Assembly: GCA_910588825.1 (NCBI GenBank)
Contig: CAJURF010000009.1
Span: 7,553-71,552 of the forward strand
DNA length: 64,000 nucleotides
Direction: 5' to 3'
Source of the DNA: an uncultured Lachnospiraceae bacterium
GTDB taxonomy: Bacteria > Bacillota > Clostridia > Lachnospirales > Lachnospiraceae
Both the position numbers and the translations under genes were made by a program. Of this stretch, positions 43,485-51,706 are shown piece after piece. The notes beneath the pieces were generated by a model. That model had not been told where the DNA came from and did no database searches. It saw only the letters and a program-made list of their open reading frames with translations. How positions within the stretch are numbered: the stretch's first letter is position 1; every line of letters starts with the position of its first letter.

Positions 43485-44783
43485 ATGATAATACAGGAAC
43501 AGATGTCACTGGAAGAAAAACTGCATATTTTATCGGATGCCGCCAAGTACGATGTGGCGTGCACCTCCAGCGGAAATGAGAGGAAAGGGAACGGACGGGG
43601 GATGGGAAACTGCATATCTGCGGGAATCTGCCACAGTTTTTCCGCAGACGGAAGGTGTATTACCCTGTTGAAGATTCTTTTTACCAATGAGTGCGTGTTT
43701 GACTGCAGGTATTGTATCAACCGCAATTCCAACGATGTGCCCAGGGCGTCCTTTACGCCTGAGGAGGTGTGCCGTCTGACCATTGAATTCTACCGGAGGA
43801 ATTATATAGAGGGACTGTTTCTCAGTTCCGGCGTTCTTCACAGCCCGGACTATACTATGAATCTGCTGTGTGAGACTGTGTACCGTCTGCGCAGACAGTA
43901 TTCTTTCCAGGGATATATTCATCTGAAGACAATTCCCGGGGCATCCCCCCATCTGGTGGAGCAGGCGGGCTATCTGGCAGACAGAATGAGTGTGAATCTG
44001 GAATTTCCCACTGCGGAGGGGCTGAAGCGTCTGGCTCCTCATAAAAGCCGCAGGACAATTCTGGAACCTATGCGGAGAATTCAGCTGAAATCCGGGGAGA
44101 ATAAGCAGGAGCTGCTGGCCTGCCCCCATACGCCCCGGTTTGTGCCGGCAGGGCAGAGCACCCAGATGATTATCGGCGCGTCGGGAGAGAGTGACTACCA
44201 GATTGTGTCAGTAGCGGAGGCTCTGTATAAAAAGTTTTCACTGAAAAGAGTTTTTTATTCCGCTTTTGTGCAGGTGAACCGGGACCTGGAGCTTCCCGCT
44301 GCTGGGGGTGAACCGCCTTTTCTGCGGGAACACCGGCTGTACCAGGCAGACTGGCTGCTGCGCTTCTATGGATTCACCGCGGATGAGCTGCTGAGCCCTG
44401 AGAGGCCGAATTTTAATACCAGTCTGGACCCTAAGTGTGACTGGGCTCTGGGGCATCTGGAGCAATTTCCTGTGGAGGTAAACCGGGCAGATTACTATAC
44501 CCTTCTTCGGGTGCCCGGAATCGGGAATAAGTCGGCCAGAAAGATTATGGGCGCCAGGAGATACGGGAATCTGGACTTTCAGGATTTGAAGAAAATGGGA
44601 GTAGTGCTGAAACGTGCGGTATATTTTATCACCTGCGGCGGCAGAATGATGTTCTCATTTAAAATGGAAGAGAAGACGATTTTAGAAAAACTGACGGAAT
44701 TTTCCGGAAATGGGGCTGTGCCTTCCGGGAAGCCGTACCGTCAGCTGTCGTTGTTTGCGGATATGGGATTGGAACATGAATGA
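43485..44783 (+). CDS. Putative DNA modification/repair radical SAM protein
   Basis: The protein has 432 residues. The radical SAM cluster motif is CVFDCRYC (CxxxCxxC). The C-terminal region carries a helix-hairpin-helix DNA-binding pair (RVPGIGNKSARKIMGARR, about residues 345-365). N-terminal residues DAAKYDVACTSSG match the family described as putative DNA modification/repair radical SAM protein (TIGR03916). ATG 43485 follows GGAG (43471-43474); ATG 43503 (MSLEEK) is an alternative. The partner gene follows. The LexA-controlled promoter supports a role in the DNA damage response. The lesion or modification it handles is not known. Confidence 0.88.
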   Translation: MIIQEQMSLEEKLHILSDAAKYDVACTSSGNERKGNGRGMGNCISAGICHSFSADGRCITLLKILFTNECVFDCRYCINRNSNDVPRASFTPEEVCRLTIEFYRRNYIEGLFLSSGVLHSPDYTMNLLCETVYRLRRQYSFQGYIHLKTIPGASPHLVEQAGYLADRMSVNLEFPTAEGLKRLAPHKSRRTILEPMRRIQLKSGENKQELLACPHTPRFVPAGQSTQMIIGASGESDYQIVSVAEALYKKFSLKRVFYSAFVQVNRDLELPAAGGEPPFLREHRLYQADWLLRFYGFTADELLSPERPNFNTSLDPKCDWALGHLEQFPVEVNRADYYTLLRVPGIGNKSARKIMGARRYGNLDFQDLKKMGVVLKRAVYFITCGGRMMFSFKMEEKTILEKLTEFSGNGAVPSGKPYRQLSLFADMGLEHE

Positions 44784-44805
44784 AGCACGGGTCTGGGAGG
44801 AAGAT

Positions 44806-45576
44806 ATGGGAGAAAAGTATGTGCTGGTATGTGAGGACAGTATAGACGGTATTTTCACAGGAGTATATGATGGATGGAAACTGGGAAACTGTGGGACACG
44901 GTTGGAATTGTGTGTGGAGATGAGCGGTCAGGCAGAGCTTTTCAGCCAGTATATGGTCATAGAGGCGGACCGGGAGAAAGCCGCGAAAGTGGCCGGGACC
45001 ATTCAGAAAAGACTGGGGCAGGAGGTATATGAACAGCTGTGTTATGCTGCGTGTTCCACTGATGAACAAAAAGGCACCTGTATTTACTATGCGCTGAGAG
45101 AGGGGCTTTCAGGGGGAAATGCCAATCCCAGAGTGCTGGAGAATCTCAGGAATCCGTATATTTTGAAGATTTCCCGTATACAGCTGGCTGTGTGGCACGA
45201 GATGCATCGTTTCCTGGGCTTTGTGCGTTTCAGGGAGCTTTCAAATGGAGTCCTGTTCTCTGTCATCTGTCCGGATTATGCAGTGCTGCCTTTGATTGCG
45301 CCCCATTTTGCCGACCGTCTGCCAGGGGAGAACTGGGTAATTTACGATGAGAAGCGGCGGGATGCGCTGGTTCATCCGGCTGGAGGTGAATGGTATATCC
45401 GCCGCCAGGTGGAGGTGGAACCGTGTCAGGGTGAGAAGGTCCGGGGAGAGGAGCAGTATGAGGGATTGTGGAAAGAGTTCTGCGGAAGCATCACTGTGCA
45501 GGAACGCAGGAATCAGAGACGGCAGAGCCAGAATCTTCCGATAAAATACCGAAAACATCTGACTGAGTTTTGTTAA
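44806..45576 (+). CDS. TIGR03915/DUF4130 DNA-metabolism partner protein
   Basis: The protein has 256 residues. It has the start YVLVCEDSIDGIFTGVYDGW, then NPYILKISRIQLAVWHEMHRFLGFVRF around residues 125-150 and PHFADRLPGENWVIYDEKR. This family (DUF4130, TIGR03915) is regularly encoded beside the radical SAM DNA-repair protein and is annotated as probable DNA metabolism protein. Some members are described as uracil-DNA glycosylase-linked. ATG 44806 has GGGAGGA (44795-44801); an ATG at 44776 overlaps the upstream stop. It is in the same LexA-controlled transcription unit. The exact activity is unknown. Confidence 0.82.
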   Translation: MGEKYVLVCEDSIDGIFTGVYDGWKLGNCGTRLELCVEMSGQAELFSQYMVIEADREKAAKVAGTIQKRLGQEVYEQLCYAACSTDEQKGTCIYYALREGLSGGNANPRVLENLRNPYILKISRIQLAVWHEMHRFLGFVRFRELSNGVLFSVICPDYAVLPLIAPHFADRLPGENWVIYDEKRRDALVHPAGGEWYIRRQVEVEPCQGEKVRGEEQYEGLWKEFCGSITVQERRNQRRQSQNLPIKYRKHLTEFC

Positions 45577-45585
45577 AAATCACTA

Positions 45586-45614
45586 TTGACAAAAATTCCC
45601 CTGAATGACATAAT
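45586..45614 (+). promoter_or_regulatory. Promoter of the HPr-like gene
   Basis: TTGACA (45586-45591), a 17-base spacer and CATAAT (45609-45614) lie 116 bases before the HPr-like start. The gene is therefore probably transcribed separately from the repair operon. Confidence 0.6.
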
Positions 45615-45729
45615 AGGTCAAACCCAAAAGTACTCTGCTGTGATAAAGTGCAGAGCGGTGCCGGTGCAGGATTATTTTGCTGTTTTGTACCGGGCAGTCA
45701 CTTATTTCAATCATGAGGAGGAAGTTGTT

Positions 45730-45966
45730 ATGGAGATGAAACTTAAATTAAACGGTATCAAAGATGTGACGGAATTGGTGGCCGCGGCAGGAAAATGCGA
45801 TTTTGACATTGATATTTTTTATAACCGTGTCATTATTGACGCAAAGTCTGTTCTCGGTATTTTGAGCATGGACTTAAACAAAGTATTGACGATTAGATGC
45901 TATGGTGAGGATGAGGATTTCAAGAAAGTTCTGCAGAAGTTTGCCGTAGAGGAAGCAGCAGCCTGA
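45730..45966 (+). CDS. HPr/Crh-like protein lacking the phospho-His site
   Basis: The protein has 78 residues of the PTS HPr fold. HPr normally has a phosphorylated His in GLHARPA near residue 15; here that segment reads NGIKDVTEL and has no His. The regulatory serine region is kept: VIIDAKSVLGILSMD with Ser40. It therefore resembles Crh, the HPr paralogue that serves catabolite control rather than sugar transport, or one of the many clostridial HPr-like proteins of unknown role. GAGGAGG (45715-45721) precedes the ATG. No PTS genes are nearby. Function is inferred from the pattern only. Confidence 0.75.
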   Translation: MEMKLKLNGIKDVTELVAAAGKCDFDIDIFYNRVIIDAKSVLGILSMDLNKVLTIRCYGEDEDFKKVLQKFAVEEAAA

Positions 45967-46185
45967 TTGTGAATACAGTTGGATTTATACCATATAGAAG
46001 GCCTGTCCCGTTTGTTCGTCATGGTGTTCCGGAGATTTGTCTGCAGTCATTGCGCAGGCAGCTTTGGAGCGCTGTGTGGAGAAAGGGGATGGGCGTTTTT
46101 CGTCGTATAGGAATTATACCGCTGGCAGCGACCCGCCGCAGGCGGAGAATCCTGCTTTGTATGATTCTATTTTATGGAGGCGGTT

Positions 46186-48567
46186 TTGGAGAAACGAGTA
46201 ATCAGGATATCTGTGCGTAATCTGGTGGAATTCGTGCTGCGAAGCGGTGACCTGGACCGCAGGAGGAGCTCTCAGGCGGATAAGGAAGCCATGCAGAAGG
46301 GAAGCAGAATCCATCGGAAGATCCAGCGGCAGATGGGAGGAGAATATCAGGCTGAGGTTCCCCTGGTATGGGAGCAGGAATATGATGAGTTTGTTCTTCG
46401 GCTGGAGGGGCGTGCAGATGGGATTATAGCGGGAAAAAAGAAATCTGGCTCAGGAGAATCTGTACCGGTGATTGATGAGATTAAAGGGGTCTTTTTGGAT
46501 GTAAATTATATTCAGGAGCCCAAAGAGGTGCATCTGGCACAGGCGAAATGTTATGCCTGCATCTATGCCCAGATCAATCAGTGCCCCAAAATTGCCGTAC
46601 AGATGACTTATTGTAATATGGAGACAGAGCAGATCCGCCGTTTTCACAGTGAGTATGCTGCTGATGAGCTGAAGCAGTGGTTTCAGGGAATATTGGCGTA
46701 CTATCAGAAATGGGCGCAGTATCAGGTGCAGTGGCTGAACCGGAGGAATGAGTCCATGGAGGGGCTGGAGTTTCCATTTCCATACCGGCCGGGGCAGCGG
46801 GATATTGTGAAAGGGGTGTATCACTGCATCACAGTGAGAAAACAGCTGTTTGTCCAGGCACCTACGGGGGTGGGGAAGACCATGTCTGCGGTATTTCCTG
46901 CTGTCCGGGCCATGGGGGAGGGCAGGGGAGAGAAAATCTTCTACCTGACTGCGAAAAATGTGGCCCGTGTGGTGGCGGAAGAGGCAGTTTCCCTGCTGAG
47001 ACAAAAGGGTCTGCTCTTCCAGGCAGTGGTTTTGACGGCCAGGGAGAAGATCTGCCCCATGGAAAAAGCTATGTGCAATCCAGACGAATGTCCTTATGCC
47101 AAAGGACATTTTGACCGGGTCAATGACGCTGTATTTGAATTGTGGACCCGGGAAGGGGATTTGGACAGAAAGGCCATAGAAAATCAGGCAGAGAGATGGC
47201 AGGTGTGTCCCTATGAGATGAGCCTGGACCTGGCCCTGTGGGTGGATGCGGTTATCTGTGACTATAATTATGTATTTGACCCCAATGCCCATCTGCGCCG
47301 CTTTTTCGGAGAAAATGCCAAAGGGGATTATATCTTTCTGATTGACGAGGCCCATAATCTGGTGGAGAGGGGAAGAACCATGTACAGCGCGCAGCTTGGC
47401 AGAAAACGTGTGCTGGCCGCTCGAAGGAAATTCCGTTCTCTTTCCAGGAAGCTGGGGCGGCATCTGAGCAGGCTGAACCGGCAGCTGCTGGCTATGGAGA
47501 AAGAATGTGACACATACCGTGTGCTGGAAAATGCGGGGAACATACCTGCTCTGGTGATGAATATCACAGGGGAAGTGGAAGCGCTGATGGAAAATGATGA
47601 TGTGGAGCTTACACGGGAAGAACGGGAGGAACTTCTGGACTTTTATTTTGTCATGCGGGACTTTCTGAACATTTCAGAGCTGGTAGATGATAATTATGTG
47701 GTCTATACACAGCAAGATGAGGAAGACGGCTTTCGGATGAAACTTTTCTGTGTGAATCCCTCCAGAAATCTGCAGAACTATCTGGATAAAGGGGCCAGCG
47801 CGGTTTTCTTTTCCGCCACATTTTACCCCATGTCCTATTACCGGTCATTGTTCAGCAGGAGGCAGGATGACTATGCAGTGTATGTGAAGTCGCCTTTTGA
47901 CCAGAAAAACAGGTGCCTGTGCATCGGGCGGGATGTGAGCAGCCGCTATACCAGGCGGGGTCAGGAGGAGTATCGGAAGATTTCCGGATATATTTACCAG
48001 ACAGCTTCTGCCAGAATCGGCAATTATCTGGTGTTTCTCCCCTCTTATCAGATGCTGCAGGAGGTGTTACAGGAATTTCTGGGACAGTATGGGAGCCAGT
48101 CTGTCCGCTGTATCTGTCAGAGGTCAGGGATGGATGAGGGGGAGAGGGAAGAGTTCCTGGACATGTTCCGGCAGGGGCAGCAGGAGGAAAGCCTTGTGGG
48201 ATTCTGTGTCATGGGAGGAGTTTTTTCCGAGGGGATTGATCTGATCGGTGACAGCCTCATAGGCGTTGTGGTGGTTGGCACGGGGATTCCCCAGATTGGC
48301 TGTGAGCGGGAGATACTCAAAGAGTATTATGATGCCCGGGGCAAGAAGGGATTTGACTATGCTTACCGCTATCCGGGAATGAATAAAGTGCTCCAGGCCG
48401 CGGGAAGGGTGATCCGTACGATGCAGGACCAAGGGGTGATTCTGCTTTTGGATGACAGGTTCCTTGGGTGGGAATACCGTCGGCTGTTTCCAGTGGAATG
48501 GTCAGATTATCAGGTGTGCGTCCAGGAGACCCTGGCGCAGCACCTGAAAAATTTCTGGAGCGGCTGA
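46186..48567 (+). CDS. Rad3/DinG-type DNA helicase with N-terminal PD-(D/E)XK nuclease
   Basis: The protein has about 793 residues. The N-terminal ~190 residues look like a PD-(D/E)XK nuclease: RLEGRADGII, then VIDEIKG with the ExK pair. A superfamily 2 XPD/DinG helicase core follows: QAPTGVGKT (Walker A), four cysteines typical of the Fe-S domain (CPMEKAMCNPDECPYA, then CPYEM), FLIDEAHN (DEAH box) and QAAGRVIRT (motif VI). It should unwind DNA, possibly with cutting, in repair or recombination. TTG 46186 has GGAGG (46176-46180); ATG 46174 has no site. The repair genes upstream suggest a shared role. Confidence 0.88.
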   Translation: MEKRVIRISVRNLVEFVLRSGDLDRRRSSQADKEAMQKGSRIHRKIQRQMGGEYQAEVPLVWEQEYDEFVLRLEGRADGIIAGKKKSGSGESVPVIDEIKGVFLDVNYIQEPKEVHLAQAKCYACIYAQINQCPKIAVQMTYCNMETEQIRRFHSEYAADELKQWFQGILAYYQKWAQYQVQWLNRRNESMEGLEFPFPYRPGQRDIVKGVYHCITVRKQLFVQAPTGVGKTMSAVFPAVRAMGEGRGEKIFYLTAKNVARVVAEEAVSLLRQKGLLFQAVVLTAREKICPMEKAMCNPDECPYAKGHFDRVNDAVFELWTREGDLDRKAIENQAERWQVCPYEMSLDLALWVDAVICDYNYVFDPNAHLRRFFGENAKGDYIFLIDEAHNLVERGRTMYSAQLGRKRVLAARRKFRSLSRKLGRHLSRLNRQLLAMEKECDTYRVLENAGNIPALVMNITGEVEALMENDDVELTREEREELLDFYFVMRDFLNISELVDDNYVVYTQQDEEDGFRMKLFCVNPSRNLQNYLDKGASAVFFSATFYPMSYYRSLFSRRQDDYAVYVKSPFDQKNRCLCIGRDVSSRYTRRGQEEYRKISGYIYQTASARIGNYLVFLPSYQMLQEVLQEFLGQYGSQSVRCICQRSGMDEGEREEFLDMFRQGQQEESLVGFCVMGGVFSEGIDLIGDSLIGVVVVGTGIPQIGCEREILKEYYDARGKKGFDYAYRYPGMNKVLQAAGRVIRTMQDQGVILLLDDRFLGWEYRRLFPVEWSDYQVCVQETLAQHLKNFWSG

Positions 48568-48574
48568 ATACAGT

Positions 48575-49396
48575 CTAATCTTCGTCAAATGTCACATCCA
48601 CAGTGCCCATGCCGCATTCAATCTGCAGTTTTGACTCCGCGTCATCACCGGAGTATTCGTGGTGTCCCATGGAAAAGCTGTTTTTACCCACGTTTACAGC
48701 TCCGGCACCACAGGTAATGTCACAGTCATAGTCATCCTGGCTGTATGCCAAAGCCAGAGATACGGTGCCCATGGCGCAGTCGATTTTGGTATCTTCGCAG
48801 TCCAGGTATGACAGGTTCAGCTCTCCCACACCGATCTCCCATTCGGATTTTTCGGACAGGATTTCTCCAGTAGAACTCAGGGAACCGGCACCCAGTTTTA
48901 CTTTTAACTCATCTGCATCCAGATTTTCTACTGTGACAGCAGCAGCGCCCATGTCCAGCTCTGCCTCATCGAAGTATTCGTCTTCCGGAAGGCAGATGCG
49001 CAGCCGGGCATTTTCCCGGATTTTCTGAGAATCTGTGGTGATTTTCAGCGTGCCTCCATCCATAAAAGTCTGGATGGACTGAGAGGGGTCGGAGAGGACT
49101 TCCACATAAATCTCATCTTCATCCGTTTCTACCACCTCCAGTGTGCCTCTTTTAAATTCCACATCCAGGGATTCTACATCGTAATAATATTGGCGGTCGG
49201 AACCAGCATTGGACTGTCTGTTCTTTTCTGAACGGTGGATGATATCCTGGGAGGGGATGTAGAATTCCCCCTGGTCCACAGCGTTGATGAACTGGCTCCA
49301 GGTGGCGCCCAGGGCCACGGAGGCGATAACAGAGCCAAGGCCCAGGGTAAAAAAGAGAACGGATAGTATCACACCGATTTTTATGATTGTTTTCAT
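48575..49396 (-). CDS. DUF4097-family beta-repeat exported protein
   Basis: The protein has 273 residues. One N-terminal membrane helix (KIGVILSVLFFTLGLGSVIAS) is followed by an outside region of parallel beta repeats with alternating glycine and aspartate (ELDMGAAAVTVENL, KLGAGSLSSTG, CAMGTVSLAL). This matches the DUF4097/adhesin-like family. It belongs to the conserved trio PadR - DUF1700 - DUF4097, which senses or maintains the envelope. It is separated by 13 bases from the DUF1700 gene. Such proteins have no known enzymatic activity; the trio is thought to signal cell-envelope stress. AAGGAAA serves the ATG. Confidence 0.82.
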   Translation of the reverse strand: MKTIIKIGVILSVLFFTLGLGSVIASVALGATWSQFINAVDQGEFYIPSQDIIHRSEKNRQSNAGSDRQYYYDVESLDVEFKRGTLEVVETDEDEIYVEVLSDPSQSIQTFMDGGTLKITTDSQKIRENARLRICLPEDEYFDEAELDMGAAAVTVENLDADELKVKLGAGSLSSTGEILSEKSEWEIGVGELNLSYLDCEDTKIDCAMGTVSLALAYSQDDYDCDITCGAGAVNVGKNSFSMGHHEYSGDDAESKLQIECGMGTVDVTFDED

Positions 49397-49409
49397 ATAT
49401 TTTCCTTTC

Positions 49410-50186
49410 TTATTTTTTCAGAGTTTTCCATTTTTCCTGGCACCAGTCAAAGAACTGGAGCAGGTGTTTCCAGCACCAGCGGGCCAGCCGGGGAAGTATC
49501 TTGATGGCCACCCATAGAAACGAGATCAACAGTAAAATGCCCACTGCCAGGATAATCAGTCCCAGCCCGGTGACCAATAAACCCAGAGCAGGGTTGGTGA
49601 TACATTTTACCAGGCCCGCTGCTGTCATGGCAGCACCGCCAGTAATGGTTGCCAGGGCCATGCCCGCCAGTCCGGCAGCCAGCCCGAAGACTGCGGCCAG
49701 CAGTCCGAACACCAGTCCGAAGATACCTCCAAGAAGTCCAAACACCAGCCCGATGATACCGCCTAGAAGTTCCACTCCGATACTGCAGGCTGCTGCAAGA
49801 GCCAGGATGATAATCACAATCTTTTTGGTCTTGCTGTCTTTGAAAAATTCCCGATGGCCTTTGTTTTGTTTCTCAGTGTGGTCATTGTCCGGGCTGGGCA
49901 TGGGCCGGGGTGTTTGCATGTTGTGGGGAATCCGGGTGTCGCGAAAACCCTGCTCGGAGTATTCCCCGTAATTTTTCTGCGATGTTTTCGCTGACTGAAA
50001 TTCTGCTTTCAAGCTTGCGGCAGCCTTTTGGGGGTCGCCGCCCAGTTCCTGGATGACCTGGGCTTCATTCTCAGGACCTGCGTCGTCAAAATAGTTATTG
50101 TAATATTCCAGAGCTTCCCTGCGCTCTGCTTCTGGAATGTCTTCCAGCAGCTGGGCAAGCTGTCTTAAAAATTCCTGCCTGTTCAT
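49410..50186 (-). CDS. DUF1700 (HAAS) membrane protein
   Basis: The protein has 258 residues. The N-terminal ~70 residues contain the HAAS-type helical pattern MNRQEFLRQLAQLLEDIP, EYYNNYFDDAG and VIQELGGDPQKAA. A polar linker follows, then several glycine-rich membrane segments (about residues 115-230: GGIIGLVFGLLGGIFGLVFG). These proteins are encoded beside PadR regulators and are proposed to modulate them at the membrane. The ATG at 50186 has GAGGAGGGATC eight bases upstream; a start further out (50216) overlaps padR. It is operonic with its neighbours. Confidence 0.82.
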   Translation of the reverse strand: MNRQEFLRQLAQLLEDIPEAERREALEYYNNYFDDAGPENEAQVIQELGGDPQKAAASLKAEFQSAKTSQKNYGEYSEQGFRDTRIPHNMQTPRPMPSPDNDHTEKQNKGHREFFKDSKTKKIVIIILALAAACSIGVELLGGIIGLVFGLLGGIFGLVFGLLAAVFGLAAGLAGMALATITGGAAMTAAGLVKCITNPALGLLVTGLGLIILAVGILLLISFLWVAIKILPRLARWCWKHLLQFFDWCQEKWKTLKK

Positions 50187-50208
50187 AATTATGATCCCTC
50201 CTCTTTCT

Positions 50209-50532
50209 TCAGACATGATAGCTGCCGGTCAGAACACTGGTGATCCGGCTGGAATATTTTTTCCATTCAGATTGATACAGGTTCAGCTGTGCAGCGCCTT
50301 TTTCTGTAATCTTGTAATATCTTCGGTTCCTGCCGTGAAATTCCATATCATACGCTTCCAGACAGTCGTCTTTCTGCAGACGGCGGAGCACCGGATAGAG
50401 TGTGGATTCGGAGATATTAATAGCCTGCCGCACATCCTGGGTGATTTTATATCCATAAGTTCCTTCTTTTGTTCTGGATACCACAGCCAGAACAATGGCG
50501 TCCAGCAGGGCAGCGCCTGTGTTAAATACCAT
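50209..50532 (-). CDS. PadR family transcriptional regulator
   Basis: The protein has 107 residues of the small PadR-s2 subgroup. The winged helix shows GTYGYKITQDV, ISESTLYPVLRRLQKDDCLEAY and RRYYKITEKGAAQL. It is the first gene of the padR-DUF1700-DUF4097 operon and likely represses it in response to an envelope or antibiotic signal. An inverted repeat AATACTAT...ATAGTATT flanks its promoter and is a candidate self-operator. GGAGGGATC precedes the ATG. The ligand is unknown. Confidence 0.9.
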   Translation of the reverse strand: MVFNTGAALLDAIVLAVVSRTKEGTYGYKITQDVRQAINISESTLYPVLRRLQKDDCLEAYDMEFHGRNRRYYKITEKGAAQLNLYQSEWKKYSSRITSVLTGSYHV

Positions 50533-50572
50533 ATGATCCCTCCTGTGTGTTTCAGTTTATTGTTTTGATAAT

Positions 50573-50612
50573 AATACTATATATCATATAATATAGATTT
50601 GTCAATAGTATT
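50573..50612 (-). promoter_or_regulatory. padR promoter with flanking inverted repeat
   Basis: On the minus strand TTGACA (50600-50605), 18 bases and TATAGT (50576-50581) form the promoter. The plus-strand octamers AATACTAT (50573-50580) and ATAGTATT (50605-50612) are exact inverted repeats overlapping the -10 and -35 boxes, as expected for an autorepressor site. Confidence 0.6.
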
Positions 50613-50665
50613 ATATGGGATTTTCTTACAGTTTCTTGGAGGGTGTTTGAAGATGGGGCTGCGTG

Positions 50666-50893
50666 TTGACTTTGTGATATGATGAAATTATAATAATTGT
50701 TATAGAATTTTGAAATGATTAGTAATACTGGAGCAGTGTGTTTACAGTACGGCTTGGGAATTAGACCCGCACTTATTGTGATAATTATTTAGAAAATGCC
50801 CAGTACACAATAGAGAATTTAATGGAATATTAGTATCTTGACGCCACAAAGCGTGTCTGAAAGATCATTTCCGCCATCTTTCAGACACGCTTT
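50666..50893 (+). ncRNA. Candidate small RNA between padR and the ECF gene
   Basis: A strong plus-strand promoter (TTGACT 50666-50671, 17 bases, TATAAT 50689-50694) reads into 150 bases with no open frame of note, and the stretch ends in a perfect 18-bp hairpin (50848-50893). No plus-strand gene follows until 51707. The predicted transcript is about 190 nucleotides. The T run after the hairpin is short, so termination is uncertain. No known RNA family is recognised. Confidence 0.35.
50848..50893. terminator. Perfect 18-bp hairpin
   Basis: AAAGCGTGTCTGAAAGAT (50848-50865) pairs exactly with ATCTTTCAGACACGCTTT (50876-50893) over a 10-base loop. It lies 20 bases after the ECF gene stop on the minus strand and can also end a plus-strand transcript. 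Ts on both sides are few. Confidence 0.7.
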
Positions 50894-50912
50894 CAGTACT
50901 CCCTGTCATCCA

Positions 50913-51446
50913 TCAACGGCGCCGTGAAGTCCTATCTGCCATACAGGCAAAGTCCGGCACTGCTGACAACACCGGATACAGCAAAAGAGCCAGCACGAGA
51001 CCGCCGATGCCTTGAGCCAGGTTGGGAATCATGCTTCCCAGTGCGGCGGCAAATCCATACAGGACAATCTCACAGATTCCATAGCCGGACACTACCAGCA
51101 CAATATCTGCGATCCCGCCTGCGGCAACTCCCGCCCAGGCAGGTATTCCTCTGGTTTTCACAAACTGAAAGGCTTTTCCTGCCAGCAATCCCACAGCGCC
51201 TTTAATGACAAATGTAATAGGAACATATAGAAAATAGCCGCCCAGAAGATCTGACATAGCTGACCCAATGCCAGCGGCAAGACCGCCGTACACAGGGCCC
51301 AGAAAGATTCCGGACAGAATCACGATTGCGTCGCCAGGATGAATATACCCTCCGGTTCCCGGGGTAGGTATCCGGATTGACATTGTCGCCGCGCATGCCA
51401 GAGCCGCAAACAGGGCCGCCAGCACCAGTTTCTTTGTATTTTTCAT
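50913..51446 (-). CDS. ECF transporter substrate-binding (S) component
   Basis: The protein has 177 residues and five to six membrane helices. It has the ECF S-component start KKLVLAALFAALACAATM and GGYIHPGDAIVILSGIFLGP, with YGGLAAGIGSAMSDLLGGY. These proteins capture a vitamin or cofactor precursor and work with a shared EcfAAT energising module, which is not encoded here. The substrate is unknown: the ligand loops do not clearly match biotin, riboflavin, folate or thiamine types. The leader is about 75 bases and shows no riboswitch I recognise. The C-terminus (MADRTSRRR) is basic and may lie in the cytoplasm. Confidence 0.82.
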   Translation of the reverse strand: MKNTKKLVLAALFAALACAATMSIRIPTPGTGGYIHPGDAIVILSGIFLGPVYGGLAAGIGSAMSDLLGGYFLYVPITFVIKGAVGLLAGKAFQFVKTRGIPAWAGVAAGGIADIVLVVSGYGICEIVLYGFAAALGSMIPNLAQGIGGLVLALLLYPVLSAVPDFACMADRTSRRR

Positions 51447-51540
51447 TTTCAGCCACTTCCTTTCAAGTATTACGGCAGGGGTGTCCGCTTTTAGGCAATG
51501 GGATTTTTAACCCTGCTGAATAGTTATATTTCAGCTATAT

Positions 51541-51569
51541 ATCATACACCCGCCAGCAGAATTTGACAA
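51541..51569 (-). promoter_or_regulatory. Promoter of the ECF S-component gene
   Basis: On the minus strand TTGTCA (51564-51569), 17 bases and TATGAT (51541-51546) form a good promoter about 95 bases before the start codon. Confidence 0.6.
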
Positions 51570-51706
51570 TCCATTTTTTTATTCCAATCACCGCGTGAAA
51601 ATGTTATAATAAAAACACTATACTATTTCTTTGACACGCATGGGGGAAATGTAGAGAAATAGCAGCAGAGAGTTATTCTATTACAGTTCCCAGGGAGGAC
51701 GATATT

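Noticed and set aside
45969..46220. 83-codon frame between the HPr-like and helicase genes
   Set aside because: It overlaps the helicase start, lacks a ribosome site and has Arg/Pro-rich shadow-like composition.
51447..51540. Possible vitamin riboswitch in the ECF leader
   Set aside because: The leader is about 75 bases with a small CAGCAGGG region; it does not match preQ1, TPP, THF or ZTP patterns by eye.
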